The notes below the pieces were generated by a model. That model ran no database searches. It had not been told where the DNA came from and saw only the letters and a program-made list of their open reading frames with translations. Shown one piece after another: positions 36,078 to 45,925 of a DNA stretch of 64,000 nt. The stretch comes from Opitutaceae bacterium (GTDB lineage Bacteria > Verrucomicrobiota > Verrucomicrobiia > Opitutales > Opitutaceae), in contig JAWLBB010000001.1 in the NCBI GenBank assembly GCA_041395105.1, forward strand, positions 1,391,501-1,455,500, given 5' to 3'. How positions within the stretch are numbered: the first letter of the stretch is position 1; each line of letters starts with the position of its first letter. Both the position numbers and the translations under genes were made by a program.

Positions 36078-36106
36078 TTGCGTAATCCATTGAAGTGAAG
36101 TATGTT
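36078..36106 (+). promoter_or_regulatory. Possible sigma-70 promoter before the DHS-like gene
   Basis: TTGCGT (36078-36083) and TATGTT (36101-36106) are 17 bp apart. Both are partial matches to the consensus, but the spacing is ideal. It lies about 115 bp before the ATG at 36223. Confidence 0.35.
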
Positions 36107-36222
36107 AATTCCAAAACCCGGTGCAGAAGGCCTCGGTCCGGCGGTCCTTGCCGATTTCCCTCCTTGTCAAGGCGGGGAGCAGACCCAAGGCTGTGGGCAC
36201 CAATCTCAAAGAGGAGTTCATC

Positions 36223-37269
36223 ATGCCAGCAACCAAAGCCGATTTTCTCAAGGAAACCATTGTCCAGCTGGACATCAGGAAACACAACGTCGTGCCTCTG
36301 GTGGACGCCATGGGTGACATGGCATTCACCGCCCGCGACCTCAATCGGGCGGCGGGGATCTACGAGATGATGCTTCGGGATGAGGATTGCGGGGTGATTC
36401 TGGTCTTGGCCGGGTCTCTCTTTTCCGCGGGCCTGAAGCGGGTGGTTTATGATCTGGTGGACAACGATCTGGTTGACGCCATCGTCTCAACTGGGGCGCT
36501 CATCGTGGATCAGGATTTCTTCGAAGGCCTTGGTTTCAAGCACTACAAGGGTTCGAAGTGGGTTGACGACAATGAGATGCGCGATCTGCACATCGACCGG
36601 ATCTACGACACTTTCATCGACGAGGACGAGCTCCGGATCTGTGATGATACCGTGGGCAGGATCTGCGACAGTCTGGAGAAACGGCCGTATTCGTCCCGCG
36701 AATTCATCTGGGAGATGGGTCGTTATCTCGAAGAACATGGCAGCAAGACGGACGATTGCATCGTGCATGCCTGTTACCGGAAGGATGTCCCGATTTTCGT
36801 GCCGGCGTTCAGTGATTGCTCGGCGGGTTTTGGCTTCGTCATGCACCAATCGAAGAACCGGGAGAGCTGCGTGAGTCTGGATTCGGCCAAGGATTTCCTG
36901 GAATTGACCGACATCAAACTGGCCAACCCGACAACAGGCATCCTGATGGTCGGGGGCGGGGTTCCGAAGAATTTCACGCAGGATATCGTGGTTGCGGCGG
37001 ACCTGCTGGATCCGAGCAAGGCGGACATGCACAAGTATGCCGTCCAGATCACGGTGGCCGATGAGCGGGACGGAGCCCTTTCGGGATCCACCCTGCGAGA
37101 GGCGAGTTCCTGGGGCAAGGTGTCGACCGTCTTTGAACAGATGGTTTTCAGTGAAGCGACCCTCGCCCTGCCTCTGGTGGCCGGTTACGGCTATCACAAG
37201 ATGAAGGACGAAAAGCGCAGGGCGCGCCGTTTCGGCAAGCTCTACCAGACGGTGGTTTCTCCGGTCTGA
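36223..37269 (+). CDS. Deoxyhypusine synthase-like enzyme
   Basis: 348 residues, full-length DHS fold. It has the NAD-site block VLAGSLFSAGLKRVVYDLV, the DDCIVHACYRKDVPIFVPAF segment, the GGGVPKNF segment, and the active-site lysine in EASSWGKVSTVF (Lys299). Eukaryotic and archaeal DHS use spermidine to modify eIF5A; bacteria lack eIF5A, so bacterial relatives act on small amines, for example as homospermidine-synthase-like enzymes. GAGGAG lies before the ATG at 36223. A methylthioadenosine-phosphorylase-like gene follows 47 bp later, which fits polyamine metabolism. Substrate unproven. Confidence 0.85.
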   Translation: MPATKADFLKETIVQLDIRKHNVVPLVDAMGDMAFTARDLNRAAGIYEMMLRDEDCGVILVLAGSLFSAGLKRVVYDLVDNDLVDAIVSTGALIVDQDFFEGLGFKHYKGSKWVDDNEMRDLHIDRIYDTFIDEDELRICDDTVGRICDSLEKRPYSSREFIWEMGRYLEEHGSKTDDCIVHACYRKDVPIFVPAFSDCSAGFGFVMHQSKNRESCVSLDSAKDFLELTDIKLANPTTGILMVGGGVPKNFTQDIVVAADLLDPSKADMHKYAVQITVADERDGALSGSTLREASSWGKVSTVFEQMVFSEATLALPLVAGYGYHKMKDEKRRARRFGKLYQTVVSPV

Positions 37270-37316
37270 TCGAGGTTCCGGATGAGTCTCCAGGGACAGC
37301 CTCCCACCACCACAGC

Positions 37317-38006
37317 ATGAGGATCGGGTTTCTCAGTGGAACCAGCATCGCCCGCTCCAGCCTCTTTGACGGTTGGTCGATGGGTGAGGTGGATACCCCC
37401 CATGGCCCCGTGTCGGTCCGCTCGGGTTCCGGACACCACCTGATCAACCGTCACGGGTTTGCTGCTCCGGTTCCCCCGCATGCCATCAATCACCGGGCCA
37501 ATCTTTCAGCCTTCGAGGTGCTCGGGGTGGAGGCGATTGTTTCGCTGCAGTCGGTCGGGTCGCTCAAGGCGGATCTGCCGCCCGGCACCCTGATCTCCTG
37601 CGACGACTATGTGAGTTTCGCTCCGATCACCTTTTCGGATGACCGGCCGACCGCTTTTGCACCGCAGGTGCCCAACAACCTGGTTCCACGGATCGTGGAG
37701 GCTTCGGCCGAGCCCATCCGGACCGGCAAGGTCTATATCCAGACGCGGGGGCCGCGTTTTGAAACCCGGGCTGAAGTCCGGATCCTGCAGGCGTGGGGTG
37801 ATGTTGTCGGAATGACCATGGCCCATGAGGCGGACCTCGCCAACGAATTGGGCATCCCCTACAATTCCCTTTGCATGATCGACAATTTCGCGCACGGCCT
37901 GGACGGAGAGCCCCTTTCAGCCGAGGCCTTTCACCGGCAGGTGGCCGGGAATCTGGCCAAGGTGGAGACGCTTTTCCGTGACCTGCTCGATGCCTTCGGC
38001 GGGTGA
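37317..38006 (+). CDS. MTA phosphorylase-like purine nucleoside phosphorylase
   Basis: 229 residues of the trimeric PNP/MTAP fold. Visible parts are the phosphate-binding IGFLSGTSIA start, the HHLINRH-type base, the block VSLQSVGSLKADLPPGTLI, the GPRFETRAEVR segment and the purine/ribose site VVGMTMAHEADLANELGI. MTAP splits 5'-methylthioadenosine, a by-product of spermidine synthesis, to adenine and methylthioribose-1-phosphate. The protein is shorter than common MTAP (about 260-290). Linked to the DHS-like gene. PNP or MTI phosphorylase activity are alternatives. Confidence 0.83.
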   Translation: MRIGFLSGTSIARSSLFDGWSMGEVDTPHGPVSVRSGSGHHLINRHGFAAPVPPHAINHRANLSAFEVLGVEAIVSLQSVGSLKADLPPGTLISCDDYVSFAPITFSDDRPTAFAPQVPNNLVPRIVEASAEPIRTGKVYIQTRGPRFETRAEVRILQAWGDVVGMTMAHEADLANELGIPYNSLCMIDNFAHGLDGEPLSAEAFHRQVAGNLAKVETLFRDLLDAFGG

Positions 38007-38210
38007 TGGTCGTTCCCGGGATCCGGGAGGCACCGAATGGCCGTTTCGGTAGTTCTGCGGAGGGGTCCGGTGGGTTAAAGTATCGATGGGGCTGGTCGAA
38101 TTGGCAGAGTGTGGTTATTTTCCGGTTTCATCCGGATCGGAATCCGTCCCCTCGGGATGGCGTCCCGGTTCCGTCTGGACCGACACGATCGATCAAGCTG
38201 AAAACCTCTG

Positions 38211-39182
38211 ATGAGCGAATTCCTCGAAACAAAGAAGATCAGTGATGCCAAGTCGGCTCTCGACCGGCTGAAAGGCAACATCAAGCAGTACATCAGGGGC
38301 AAGGACGATGTCATCGACCAGATCATCATCTGCCTGATCGCTCCAGGTCATGTCCTGATCGAGGACCTTCCCGGTGTCGGCAAGACGACGCTCGCCTATT
38401 GCCTTTCGCGGTCGATCGCCTGCAAATTCTCCCGGATTCAGTTCACCAGCGACCTCCTGCCCAGCGATGTCACCGGTGTCTCCATTTACGACGACCACCT
38501 GCGGGAGTTTGTCTTCAAGCCCGGTCCCATCTTCGCGAACTTCGTCCTGGCCGATGAGATCAACCGGGCCACGCCGAAAACCCAGTCCAGCCTCCTGGAG
38601 GTGATGGACCGCGGGAAGGTTTCCGTGGACGGGGCGACCCATGCGATCGACGCGCCTTTCATGGTGCTGGCGACGCAGAACCCGGTCGATTATGAGGGAA
38701 CGTTTCCATTGCCGGAGAGCCAGATGGACCGCTTTCTCATGCGACTCCAGATGGGCTACCCGAGTATTGAGGACGAGTTCGACATCCTGAAGGCGGCCCA
38801 TCGCAACTACGACACAATCGACCTGGAGCCGGTCGTGACCCGCGAGGAGATCTGCGCCATCCAGGCGCTTGTTCCCCAGGTTTTTGTGGAGGACTCGGTC
38901 ATGGAGTACATCCTGAAGATCGTGACCGCCACCCGGACGGAGAGCGAATTCAAGGCCGGGGTGAGCGTCCGGGGCTGTCTCTCGCTCAAACTGGCCGCCC
39001 AGGCATCCGCCCTGGCGGCCGGGCGGGACTTTGTCCTTCCGGATGATATTGCCCGGACCGTCATCAACGTCCTGGTGCACCGCCTGGGTCTGCGAAGGTC
39101 CTCGTCCGACACCCTGGAGGAGCGGCGGGTGGTTTCCAGTGCGGTCCGCCGGATTCTCTCCGCCATTCCGGTTCCACTTTGA
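38211..39182 (+). CDS. MoxR-family AAA ATPase
   Basis: 323 residues. AAA+ core with Walker A LPGVGKTTLA (about 54-63), Walker B FVLADEINRATPKTQSSLLE and the sensor ATQNPVDYEGTFPLPESQMD. MoxR ATPases act as chaperones that mature or insert cofactors into partner proteins. It starts a conserved three-gene unit, MoxR, DUF58, transglutaminase, in which the downstream gene starts within a few bases of its stop. Confidence 0.94.
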   Translation: MSEFLETKKISDAKSALDRLKGNIKQYIRGKDDVIDQIIICLIAPGHVLIEDLPGVGKTTLAYCLSRSIACKFSRIQFTSDLLPSDVTGVSIYDDHLREFVFKPGPIFANFVLADEINRATPKTQSSLLEVMDRGKVSVDGATHAIDAPFMVLATQNPVDYEGTFPLPESQMDRFLMRLQMGYPSIEDEFDILKAAHRNYDTIDLEPVVTREEICAIQALVPQVFVEDSVMEYILKIVTATRTESEFKAGVSVRGCLSLKLAAQASALAAGRDFVLPDDIARTVINVLVHRLGLRRSSSDTLEERRVVSSAVRRILSAIPVPL

Positions 39183-39187
39183 CCACG

Positions 39188-40330
39188 ATGGCCGACAGCC
39201 CGTCCTGGATGGATGAAAAGCGCTGGTCCGGCCCCGGAGCCAGACGACCGGGTCGCGGTCTGCGGGATGGTCTCCGCTTCCTCAAGCATCTCTTTGTCCC
39301 GCCATCGGGAAACCGGGTGGTTCCGACCAAGTCGGGCATCGTGCTGATCGTGGTTTCGCTCGGAGTGGGCACCGCCGCCTACAACACCTCGAGCAATATC
39401 CTCTTCATCACGCTCTCGCTTCTGCTCTCCTGTCTGATCCTGAGCGGGATCCTTTCCTGGATGAACTTTCAGGGAAACCGGTGGCGGTTGACCTTCCAGC
39501 CCCCGTTCCGGGTGGGTCAGGACGCGACCGTCGTCCTCGAATTCGCCAATGACAAACGGTTCCTTCCGACCTACGGGGTCTGGTGTGAGTTGTCCTCCAT
39601 GCTGACGGGAGCGCGTGATCGGCTCGTCCTGGCCGATCGGCTCGATTCCGGCCGGATGTCGAGTCTGGAATGGCAGTTTCGTCCGCAACTCCGCGGTCTG
39701 GACCGCCTGCGGGTCCAATCGGTCGGCTCCCAGTTTCCCTTCGGTTTTCTGATCAAGAGCATCCCCGGTGAGCTCATGCGGGAAGTCAGGGTCTGGCCGG
39801 GCCGGATCGACTACGTGGTGAAACCCGATACCCCGGCCGCGGTCTATTTTCAGGGAGAAACCATCCGCCGGCCGGGCTGGGGCAGTGAGTTCGTCAATGT
39901 GCGCAAGTACCAGCACGGCGACGCGCACCGCCAGGTTCACTGGAAGGCAAGCGCCCGGATGCGTCATCTGATGGTCCGCCAGACAGTGGCGGACAATGAC
40001 GCCGGATTCATTCTCCAGGTCGACACACCGAACGCCCGGTGGAGTCGTTCCGACCAATTCGAACTCCTCTGCAGCCTGGCCGGAAGCCTGGCTGAGGATC
40101 TCTTTCGGGAGAACCGCCTCGTGGCCACCGTCGTCAACGGTGGCGAGGTCATCCGGACCCAGCGGTTGTCGGATCTGGAGCGGTTTCTCGACCAGTTGGC
40201 CGTTCTCGAACCGGTCGCCCGCCTGGTCGACGGGGTCGAGGACCGCGGCCGCAATCTCATCACCTTCGAACCCACCTCCCCCCACGGTGTCCATGCGCTT
40301 GTCTCAGGACAGATCTTCGCGACAGCTTGA
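39188..40330 (+). CDS. DUF58 membrane protein
   Basis: 380 residues. Two neighbouring helices lie near residues 45-90, followed by an extracytoplasmic or cytoplasmic domain containing the DUF58 signature (GSEFVNVRKYQHGDAHRQVHW-type block, read as VRKYQHGDAHRQVHWKA). The family has a von Willebrand A-like fold and always pairs with MoxR ATPases; function is unknown. ATG 39188 is chosen, though TTG 39179 overlaps the MoxR stop. The end overlaps the transglutaminase gene by 38 bp. Confidence 0.88.
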   Translation: MADSPSWMDEKRWSGPGARRPGRGLRDGLRFLKHLFVPPSGNRVVPTKSGIVLIVVSLGVGTAAYNTSSNILFITLSLLLSCLILSGILSWMNFQGNRWRLTFQPPFRVGQDATVVLEFANDKRFLPTYGVWCELSSMLTGARDRLVLADRLDSGRMSSLEWQFRPQLRGLDRLRVQSVGSQFPFGFLIKSIPGELMREVRVWPGRIDYVVKPDTPAAVYFQGETIRRPGWGSEFVNVRKYQHGDAHRQVHWKASARMRHLMVRQTVADNDAGFILQVDTPNARWSRSDQFELLCSLAGSLAEDLFRENRLVATVVNGGEVIRTQRLSDLERFLDQLAVLEPVARLVDGVEDRGRNLITFEPTSPHGVHALVSGQIFATA

Positions 40331-42527
40331 CCTCGAGGAGCTCCACCAGTTCAAGTGGGTGCTTGGCGGTGTCATGGCCCTGCTCTCGATCTGGACGGTG
40401 ACCCGGCTGGACCTGCACCTCGGCCTGATGCCCTTTTTTGCCATCTCCGTGGTGGGCAGCGCGATGGTGTTCTCGTCTCTTCCGGGCCGGATCCCGTCGT
40501 GGATGTGGAAAGCGGGGGTCTTCCTGATCGTGGGGGTGTTCATTCTCGATTTGGTCACGGGCGAGATCATCCGCGCCCTTCTCCGGCTCGACCTGATGCT
40601 GGTATTGTATCGAACAATTCAATACAGAAGGAAGCGGGAGGACCTGCAGCTGGTGGTCCTCTGCCTCTTCCTGACCGTGGTGGCGGGGGTGTTGACCGTC
40701 TCCCTGTTCTTTGCGGTCCAGATCCTTCTCTTCACGGCCTGCGCCATGTGCTTCCTCTTCCTCGTCAACCTGATCGAGACGGTCGAGTCGGGCGGCCGGC
40801 GGGTGGGTCGGCGCTGGACGCGGCTGAGTTTCGCCCGCTTTCTCCGCAGACTCCGGGAGGTCTTCGATCTGCGGATGGCCGGCTTCGCGGGCATGCTCTT
40901 CCTCCTCGTCGTTCTCATCTCGACCCTCCTCTTCCTCTCCATGCCGCGTTTCCAGCTGGAGAATCCGATCGCCTTCCTCAACCTGCGGCAGAACCGGACC
41001 CTGACCGGCTTCTCCGAGAACATCAACCTGGGCGAGGTCACCGAGATCACCCGGGACGACCGCATCGCGATGCGGGTCGATGTCGATCCCTCCGATTCCG
41101 TGCCGGTGGCTCCCTATTGGCGCATGGTCGTCCTCGACGAGTATTCGCACGGAAGTCTCCGGGTTTCCAATACGGTGAACAACGAAGTGGGGCGAAAGGT
41201 TTACCCGCTCAGGCAGATCGATGCCAATTGGAATCTGCGGGATATCTACCCGATAGCCGGAACCGGCGATTCCGTCCGCTGGGTTTTTTACCTTGAGGGT
41301 GGGGTCAGTCGCTACCTGCCTCTGCTCGGGGATTTCGACCGGTTGGTCTTCAAGGAACCCCAGGACCTGGTGGTCAATGAATACTTCCGCATCCTGTCGA
41401 CCGCCAAACAGAGCCCCCTCCTCACGTCTTTCCAGGTCGATGGGATGGAAACGTCCGGCCGGATTGCCGACCCGGACCTGAAGGATTTCGACTTTCACGG
41501 CAGCCGCTCCGTCACGCTGCGCGGCCTGCCCCCTCCGCCAGTCGAGAGCCGACGCTCGATGCGCTACCCCTACACCCTGCTGGCGACCCCGGATGGGGAG
41601 GAGGACAACGCCTTCCTGGAGTCGACGGTCGCGGAGATCACCGGGGGGCGGTCGATGAGCGCCGCGGAGTTCGCCCGTCGCGCCTCGAGCTGGCTGGCGT
41701 CTCATCATCTCTATTCGATGTCGGTCCGGCTTCCGGATGACGACGGGTCGCGGGATCCGGTTGTCCGGTGGTTGGAGTCGGACCTTCCGGGCCATTGTGA
41801 GTTCTTTGCCAGCGGATTAATCCTGCTCAGCCGCAAGGCGGGTTATCCGGCCCGGGCGGTGACCGGTTTCAAAGGGGGCAGTTGGAACGCCTACGAGGCC
41901 TACTACATGATCCGCAATTCGGACGCCCACGCCTGGTGCGAGGTGCTCGACGAGGAAGGATTCTGGTTCCGGGTGGATCCGACTCCCGGGGGGACGGATG
42001 GACTCGTCGGGAACTTTGCCGTGGCCGCTCCGGTCCGCCTTCCGGTCGACACGAGTCTGAAGGCCTATGTGGACAGTCTGCGCATGCTCTGGTACCGACA
42101 GATTGTCAGTTTTGACGGACGCAGTCAGACCGCGGTGGTCAGAAGCGTTCAGAATCTGGGTCGGGAAACCATGGCCGGGCTCTGGAGTTGGATCATGGAT
42201 ACGGTGCGCTCCACCGTCGAGTGGATCCGGTCCCCCTGGCGCTGGCAGCGCTTTGTCATCGTTCTGGCCGCGGGAACGATTGCCTTCTTCCTCATTCGCT
42301 TCCTCAGCCGGCTTGGATTGGGGTTGAGGGATTTCGGGCAGATCCTGCGGCGCAGGATGGAGCCGGCCCGACTGCGGGCGGGTCGCCATCTGCGGCGGCT
42401 GGACCGAAGCGTGCCCGCTGATCCGCTGCCGACGGATCTGGTCGAGGACCTGCAGCGCATCCGCTACGGGAAACGCTCCTCGTGGCCGAATCCGAGGGAA
42501 GTCTTCCGGCGCGCCAGAAAAGCCTGA
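40293..42527 (+). CDS. Transglutaminase-domain membrane protein
   Basis: 744 residues. About five helices (residues 20-220) are followed by an extracellular region with a transglutaminase-like core and a final helix near 650. The catalytic triad is seen as Cys502 in GHCEFFASGL, His in DAHAWCEV and Asp in FRVDPTP. This is the TgpA-like architecture found downstream of MoxR and DUF58 genes. Transglutaminase-like proteases or crosslinkers act on envelope proteins in this setting. The start at 40293 lies inside the DUF58 gene; the longer ORF is a frame-shadow of that gene. Confidence 0.9.
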   Translation: MRLSQDRSSRQLDLEELHQFKWVLGGVMALLSIWTVTRLDLHLGLMPFFAISVVGSAMVFSSLPGRIPSWMWKAGVFLIVGVFILDLVTGEIIRALLRLDLMLVLYRTIQYRRKREDLQLVVLCLFLTVVAGVLTVSLFFAVQILLFTACAMCFLFLVNLIETVESGGRRVGRRWTRLSFARFLRRLREVFDLRMAGFAGMLFLLVVLISTLLFLSMPRFQLENPIAFLNLRQNRTLTGFSENINLGEVTEITRDDRIAMRVDVDPSDSVPVAPYWRMVVLDEYSHGSLRVSNTVNNEVGRKVYPLRQIDANWNLRDIYPIAGTGDSVRWVFYLEGGVSRYLPLLGDFDRLVFKEPQDLVVNEYFRILSTAKQSPLLTSFQVDGMETSGRIADPDLKDFDFHGSRSVTLRGLPPPPVESRRSMRYPYTLLATPDGEEDNAFLESTVAEITGGRSMSAAEFARRASSWLASHHLYSMSVRLPDDDGSRDPVVRWLESDLPGHCEFFASGLILLSRKAGYPARAVTGFKGGSWNAYEAYYMIRNSDAHAWCEVLDEEGFWFRVDPTPGGTDGLVGNFAVAAPVRLPVDTSLKAYVDSLRMLWYRQIVSFDGRSQTAVVRSVQNLGRETMAGLWSWIMDTVRSTVEWIRSPWRWQRFVIVLAAGTIAFFLIRFLSRLGLGLRDFGQILRRRMEPARLRAGRHLRRLDRSVPADPLPTDLVEDLQRIRYGKRSSWPNPREVFRRARKA

Positions 42528-42549
42528 GAAAATCGCGCCCCGGCGCCCG

Positions 42550-44463
42550 CTACCGGGATCCCGCCAGTTGGAGGGTGCCGGGTTGGGGGTGTTTCTCAAA
42601 GTAGCGCTGGAGGACCTGTTTGGCGACCGGACCGGCGATGAGACCACCGCCGTTGCTTTCGTCGGGCTCTTCGCCGACAACGACGAGGGCGATGGCAATT
42701 TCCGGATTCTCGATTGGCGCGAAGGCCATGAACCAGGCGAGTTCGAGGGTTCCTTCGGGGGTTCGGACCTGGGCGGTGCCGGTCTTGGCCGCCATCCGGA
42801 TGCCCGGTATTTTGGCCAGTCGCGCCGTGCCGATCTGGGCGGCCTGTTCCATTCCGTCGATGACCATGGCGTAGAGTCGGGGATCGATTCCGATGGGTTG
42901 GCTGGCCGGAACGGACCGGACCGATTCGGGGAGGGTGCGCAGCAGGGTGGGCGTGGTGCGGGTCTGGTTTCGGGCCAGGCTGGCGGCGACGCAGGCCATC
43001 TGGAGCGGGGTCACCCGAAAGAAGCCCTGGCCGATGGAGGTATTGGCGGTGTCGCCCGGAAACCAGGGCATGTTCTGGTGTTCCTTCTTCCATTCCCTGG
43101 ACGGCACAATCATGGCAGTGGCTTCGGAGGGGATCTCGATGCCGGTCTGTTGATCGAGCCCGAAGCGCCGAGCCTCGGCACTGATATTATCGATACCGGT
43201 CTCCAGCCCGTACTTGTAGAAGAAGACGTTGCAGCTGACGCGCAGGGCGTCGCTCAGGTTCACCTCGCCGTGCCCCCGGCGATTGTGGCAGGGGAAATTC
43301 CGTCCGCCGACGCGCAAGTAACCGGTGCAGAGCGCGGTGGAGTTCTCGTTGATGACCCCGGCCCGGATGCCCGCGATAGCCGTGAGAACCTTGAAGATGG
43401 ATCCGGGCGGGTAGAGCCCCTGGGCCGCCCGGTTGAGCCAGGCCCCTTCATCATTGATCCGGGCAAAGACTTCGCGGCTGATGAAAGGAGTCAGGTCATT
43501 CAGGTCGTAGTCCGGTTTGCTCACCATGGCGAGCACCTCGCCGGTGTGGACATCAAGGGCGACAAGAGCCCCCTGCCGGTCGCCGAAGGCGTTCTCCCCG
43601 ACCGTTTGCAGGTCGATATCCAGGCTGGTGGTGAGGGGGTTTCCCTGGACGGGCAGTTCGCGCCGGATGCGTTCCACCTGGAACCCGGCCGGGTCGACAA
43701 TCCAGATCTCCCCGCCGGTCTCGCCCTGGAGCAGGGTGTCGAACGCCTTTTCGAGTCCGTTGCGGCCGAAAGTGCCCTTGGAGATGAAGGTGGTCAGGTC
43801 TTTGCCGGGAAGGTCCGACTCGGGCAGATCGAGTCCCGAAACCACGTAGCCGAGGGTATGGGCGGCGGATGAGCCATAGGGATAGTAGCGTGTGGGCTCA
43901 CTGTAGACCTGGATCGGGGATTCCACCGGTATCTGCTCGACCAGCAGGGCGAATTCCTCGGGCTCCAGATCGTCGAGGATGGTGAACGGCAGAAGGGGCT
44001 GCTGGGCGAAGTGCCGGTTGAGTTTGCGGCTGTCGATCGAGGCACCGCGGTTGAGTATGCGGTTGAGCTGGTCGAGATAGACCTGGATGACGGTGACCCG
44101 TGCTTCGGTCTCGAGGTCCCGCCCGGCCAGAGGGATTTCCCGGTCCCTCAGGTCCCGGACCAGACGGATGTATTCGGATCGGAAGGCCATGCGGATCTCC
44201 GGATCCGAGAGAAAGATAACCGCGGCAAAGCGGGGACGATTGCCGACCAGCAGGGTGCCTTCGCGGTCGTAGATATTTCCCCGGGGACCGGGGACGAGAA
44301 CCCGGCGCTGGTTCTGCAGGCGCTCCCGCTCCGAATAGGAAGCGCTGCGGATGAGCTGCCGATAGCCGAGGCCGACGGTGAGGACGACCAGCATCAACCC
44401 GAACAACCCGTAGAAAAAGAGGAGTCGCGGTTGATGATTCCGGTGGCTTTCGATCACGCTCAT
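42550..44463 (-). CDS. mrdA: Penicillin-binding protein 2 (transpeptidase)
   Basis: 637 residues, class B PBP. An N-terminal anchor helix (about 15-35) is followed by the PBP dimerisation domain and the transpeptidase with SIFK (near residue 354), SCN (in RVSCNVFFYKYG) and KTGTAQV. With MreBCD it makes the side-wall elongation complex that crosslinks peptidoglycan in the periplasm. The order mreB, mreC, mreD, mrdA and the ATGA overlap with mreD support PBP2 over the division enzyme PBP3. The usual partner rodA is not in this window. Confidence 0.95.
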   Translation of the reverse strand: MSVIESHRNHQPRLLFFYGLFGLMLVVLTVGLGYRQLIRSASYSERERLQNQRRVLVPGPRGNIYDREGTLLVGNRPRFAAVIFLSDPEIRMAFRSEYIRLVRDLRDREIPLAGRDLETEARVTVIQVYLDQLNRILNRGASIDSRKLNRHFAQQPLLPFTILDDLEPEEFALLVEQIPVESPIQVYSEPTRYYPYGSSAAHTLGYVVSGLDLPESDLPGKDLTTFISKGTFGRNGLEKAFDTLLQGETGGEIWIVDPAGFQVERIRRELPVQGNPLTTSLDIDLQTVGENAFGDRQGALVALDVHTGEVLAMVSKPDYDLNDLTPFISREVFARINDEGAWLNRAAQGLYPPGSIFKVLTAIAGIRAGVINENSTALCTGYLRVGGRNFPCHNRRGHGEVNLSDALRVSCNVFFYKYGLETGIDNISAEARRFGLDQQTGIEIPSEATAMIVPSREWKKEHQNMPWFPGDTANTSIGQGFFRVTPLQMACVAASLARNQTRTTPTLLRTLPESVRSVPASQPIGIDPRLYAMVIDGMEQAAQIGTARLAKIPGIRMAAKTGTAQVRTPEGTLELAWFMAFAPIENPEIAIALVVVGEEPDESNGGGLIAGPVAKQVLQRYFEKHPQPGTLQLAGSR

Positions 44464-44987
44464 CGGGCTTCCCTCTGCTCTTCGTCAAGACGGATGCCAA
44501 AGAGTTCCAGGATCGCGATCTGGAAGGCGAAGAACCATCCGGTGGTCAGGGCAAGCGCGAACTGGGAGACGATCAGATCGACGACGAGGCGGCCGGGGTG
44601 TCCGGCAGAGCCGTTGGTGACGGCGCTGACGGTGGAAAAGGCGGCGAAAAGGAAGAGGTTGGCCAGGAGGACAACAATCAGGGTGCTGAACGCCTCCTCC
44701 CGGTGGAATTGGGAGCGTACCGCGTAGATGAACGTGAAGGCTGTGGTGAAGAGGACGAAGGCGGTTCCGAGGGGAAACGGGGTGAGGGTATCGTAAAAGA
44801 AGCCGATCAGAGCCGTGGCCGCCAGACCCTGGGGCAGATTGAGCCGGAGTGCGGCGAAACCGACGGGGAGCCCGAAAAGAAAGAGAGAGGCGGGGATGGC
44901 GGCCAGGTAATGGTTGACCTGGATGCAGAGGAAGAGAAAGAGCAGGTTGCCGCCGGTCACGAGCAGCCATCTTTGGTCGCTTTTCAT
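44460..44987 (-). CDS. mreD: Rod-shape-determining protein MreD
   Basis: 175 residues, five to six membrane helices and few charged residues, with the PQGLAATALIGFFYDTLTPF block typical of MreD. It links MreC to PBP2 in the elongasome. It is placed between mreC and mrdA with ATGA overlaps on both sides. MreD proteins are poorly conserved, so the call rests on both topology and position. Confidence 0.9.
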   Translation of the reverse strand: MKSDQRWLLVTGGNLLFLFLCIQVNHYLAAIPASLFLFGLPVGFAALRLNLPQGLAATALIGFFYDTLTPFPLGTAFVLFTTAFTFIYAVRSQFHREEAFSTLIVVLLANLFLFAAFSTVSAVTNGSAGHPGRLVVDLIVSQFALALTTGWFFAFQIAILELFGIRLDEEQREAR

Positions 44988-45886
44988 GGCTCAAGCGTGT
45001 CGATCGGGATGAGGACGGCCACCTCGGTCACCGTATTGAGCCGCTCGTCGAGCCGGACGCGGCCAGTCTTGAAGAGGCCGTCCGGATTGGCACTGAGCAC
45101 CTCGATCCAACCGATGGTAAGACCGGCGGGAAAGACGCCGCCCAGGCCCGAGGTGATCAGGCGCAGTGGGGCGTTGGGAGACGCATCGACGTCGGAAGAA
45201 ACGAACTCGACCCGCCCGAACGGAGGACGGATGGGTGGGTTGGCCACGCCCTGATAACTGACCGGGCGCGAATCGGTCTCGAACTGAGCCGCCAGCCGGA
45301 CATGCGGGCTGCTGACCAACTCGATAACCGAGGTGTAGGCGTGGACCTCCCGGACCCGACCGACGACCCCGCCGGTGAAGACCACGGGCGAACCGGGCTC
45401 GATGTTGTAGTTGCGGCCCTTGCGGATGACGATCTGTTGCCACCAGGCGGTGATGTCGCGATGGGAGACGCGGGCAACCTCGTAGCGGAAGGCCGGTTGC
45501 GGCGGTAGCCCGAGCAGGCGTTCGAGTCGCTCAATCTGATGACGGAGGGCGTCCTGCTCCTGGATTTTCAACTCGTAGGATGCATTGAGGCGGGCAAGGT
45601 CGCGGCCGGCTTCGAAGAGGTCGCTCTTGGAATGCAGTCGATTGCCCCAGAAGGCCTGAAGATCGCGAATGAACGATGGCGCCAGCAGGACGGGAGCCTG
45701 AAATTCGTAGAAGCTGACCCGGAGAAGGGCCCGGGCAAACATCGGAAGGAGAAGCCACCCGGCAAGAAGCAAGCCGAGGGTGACAAAGGGGCGGGCCTGG
45801 ACGAATCGTTTGCGGAACAAGACCTCTAGGAGATCAGGGTTTAGGCCCTTCGGCGCAAGCAAGTTCGGCGGCCGGCTGGCATACAA
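44984..45886 (-). CDS. mreC: Rod-shape-determining protein MreC
   Basis: About 300 residues. One membrane helix near residues 30-52 is followed by a coiled coil (about 90-120) and the beta-rich MreC domain, with the VFTGGVVGRVREV and LVSSPHVRLAAQFE blocks. It is a periplasmic scaffold between MreB and PBP2. The start is not sure: the only in-frame start near the family N-terminus is a TTG at 45886 or a downstream TTG, and no strong ribosome site is seen. The ATG of mreD overlaps its stop. Confidence 0.9.
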   Translation of the reverse strand: MYASRPPNLLAPKGLNPDLLEVLFRKRFVQARPFVTLGLLLAGWLLLPMFARALLRVSFYEFQAPVLLAPSFIRDLQAFWGNRLHSKSDLFEAGRDLARLNASYELKIQEQDALRHQIERLERLLGLPPQPAFRYEVARVSHRDITAWWQQIVIRKGRNYNIEPGSPVVFTGGVVGRVREVHAYTSVIELVSSPHVRLAAQFETDSRPVSYQGVANPPIRPPFGRVEFVSSDVDASPNAPLRLITSGLGGVFPAGLTIGWIEVLSANPDGLFKTGRVRLDERLNTVTEVAVLIPIDTLEP

Positions 45887-45925
45887 TCACCGGGATCCGC
45901 ATCGACCACCCACCTGACGGCACGG

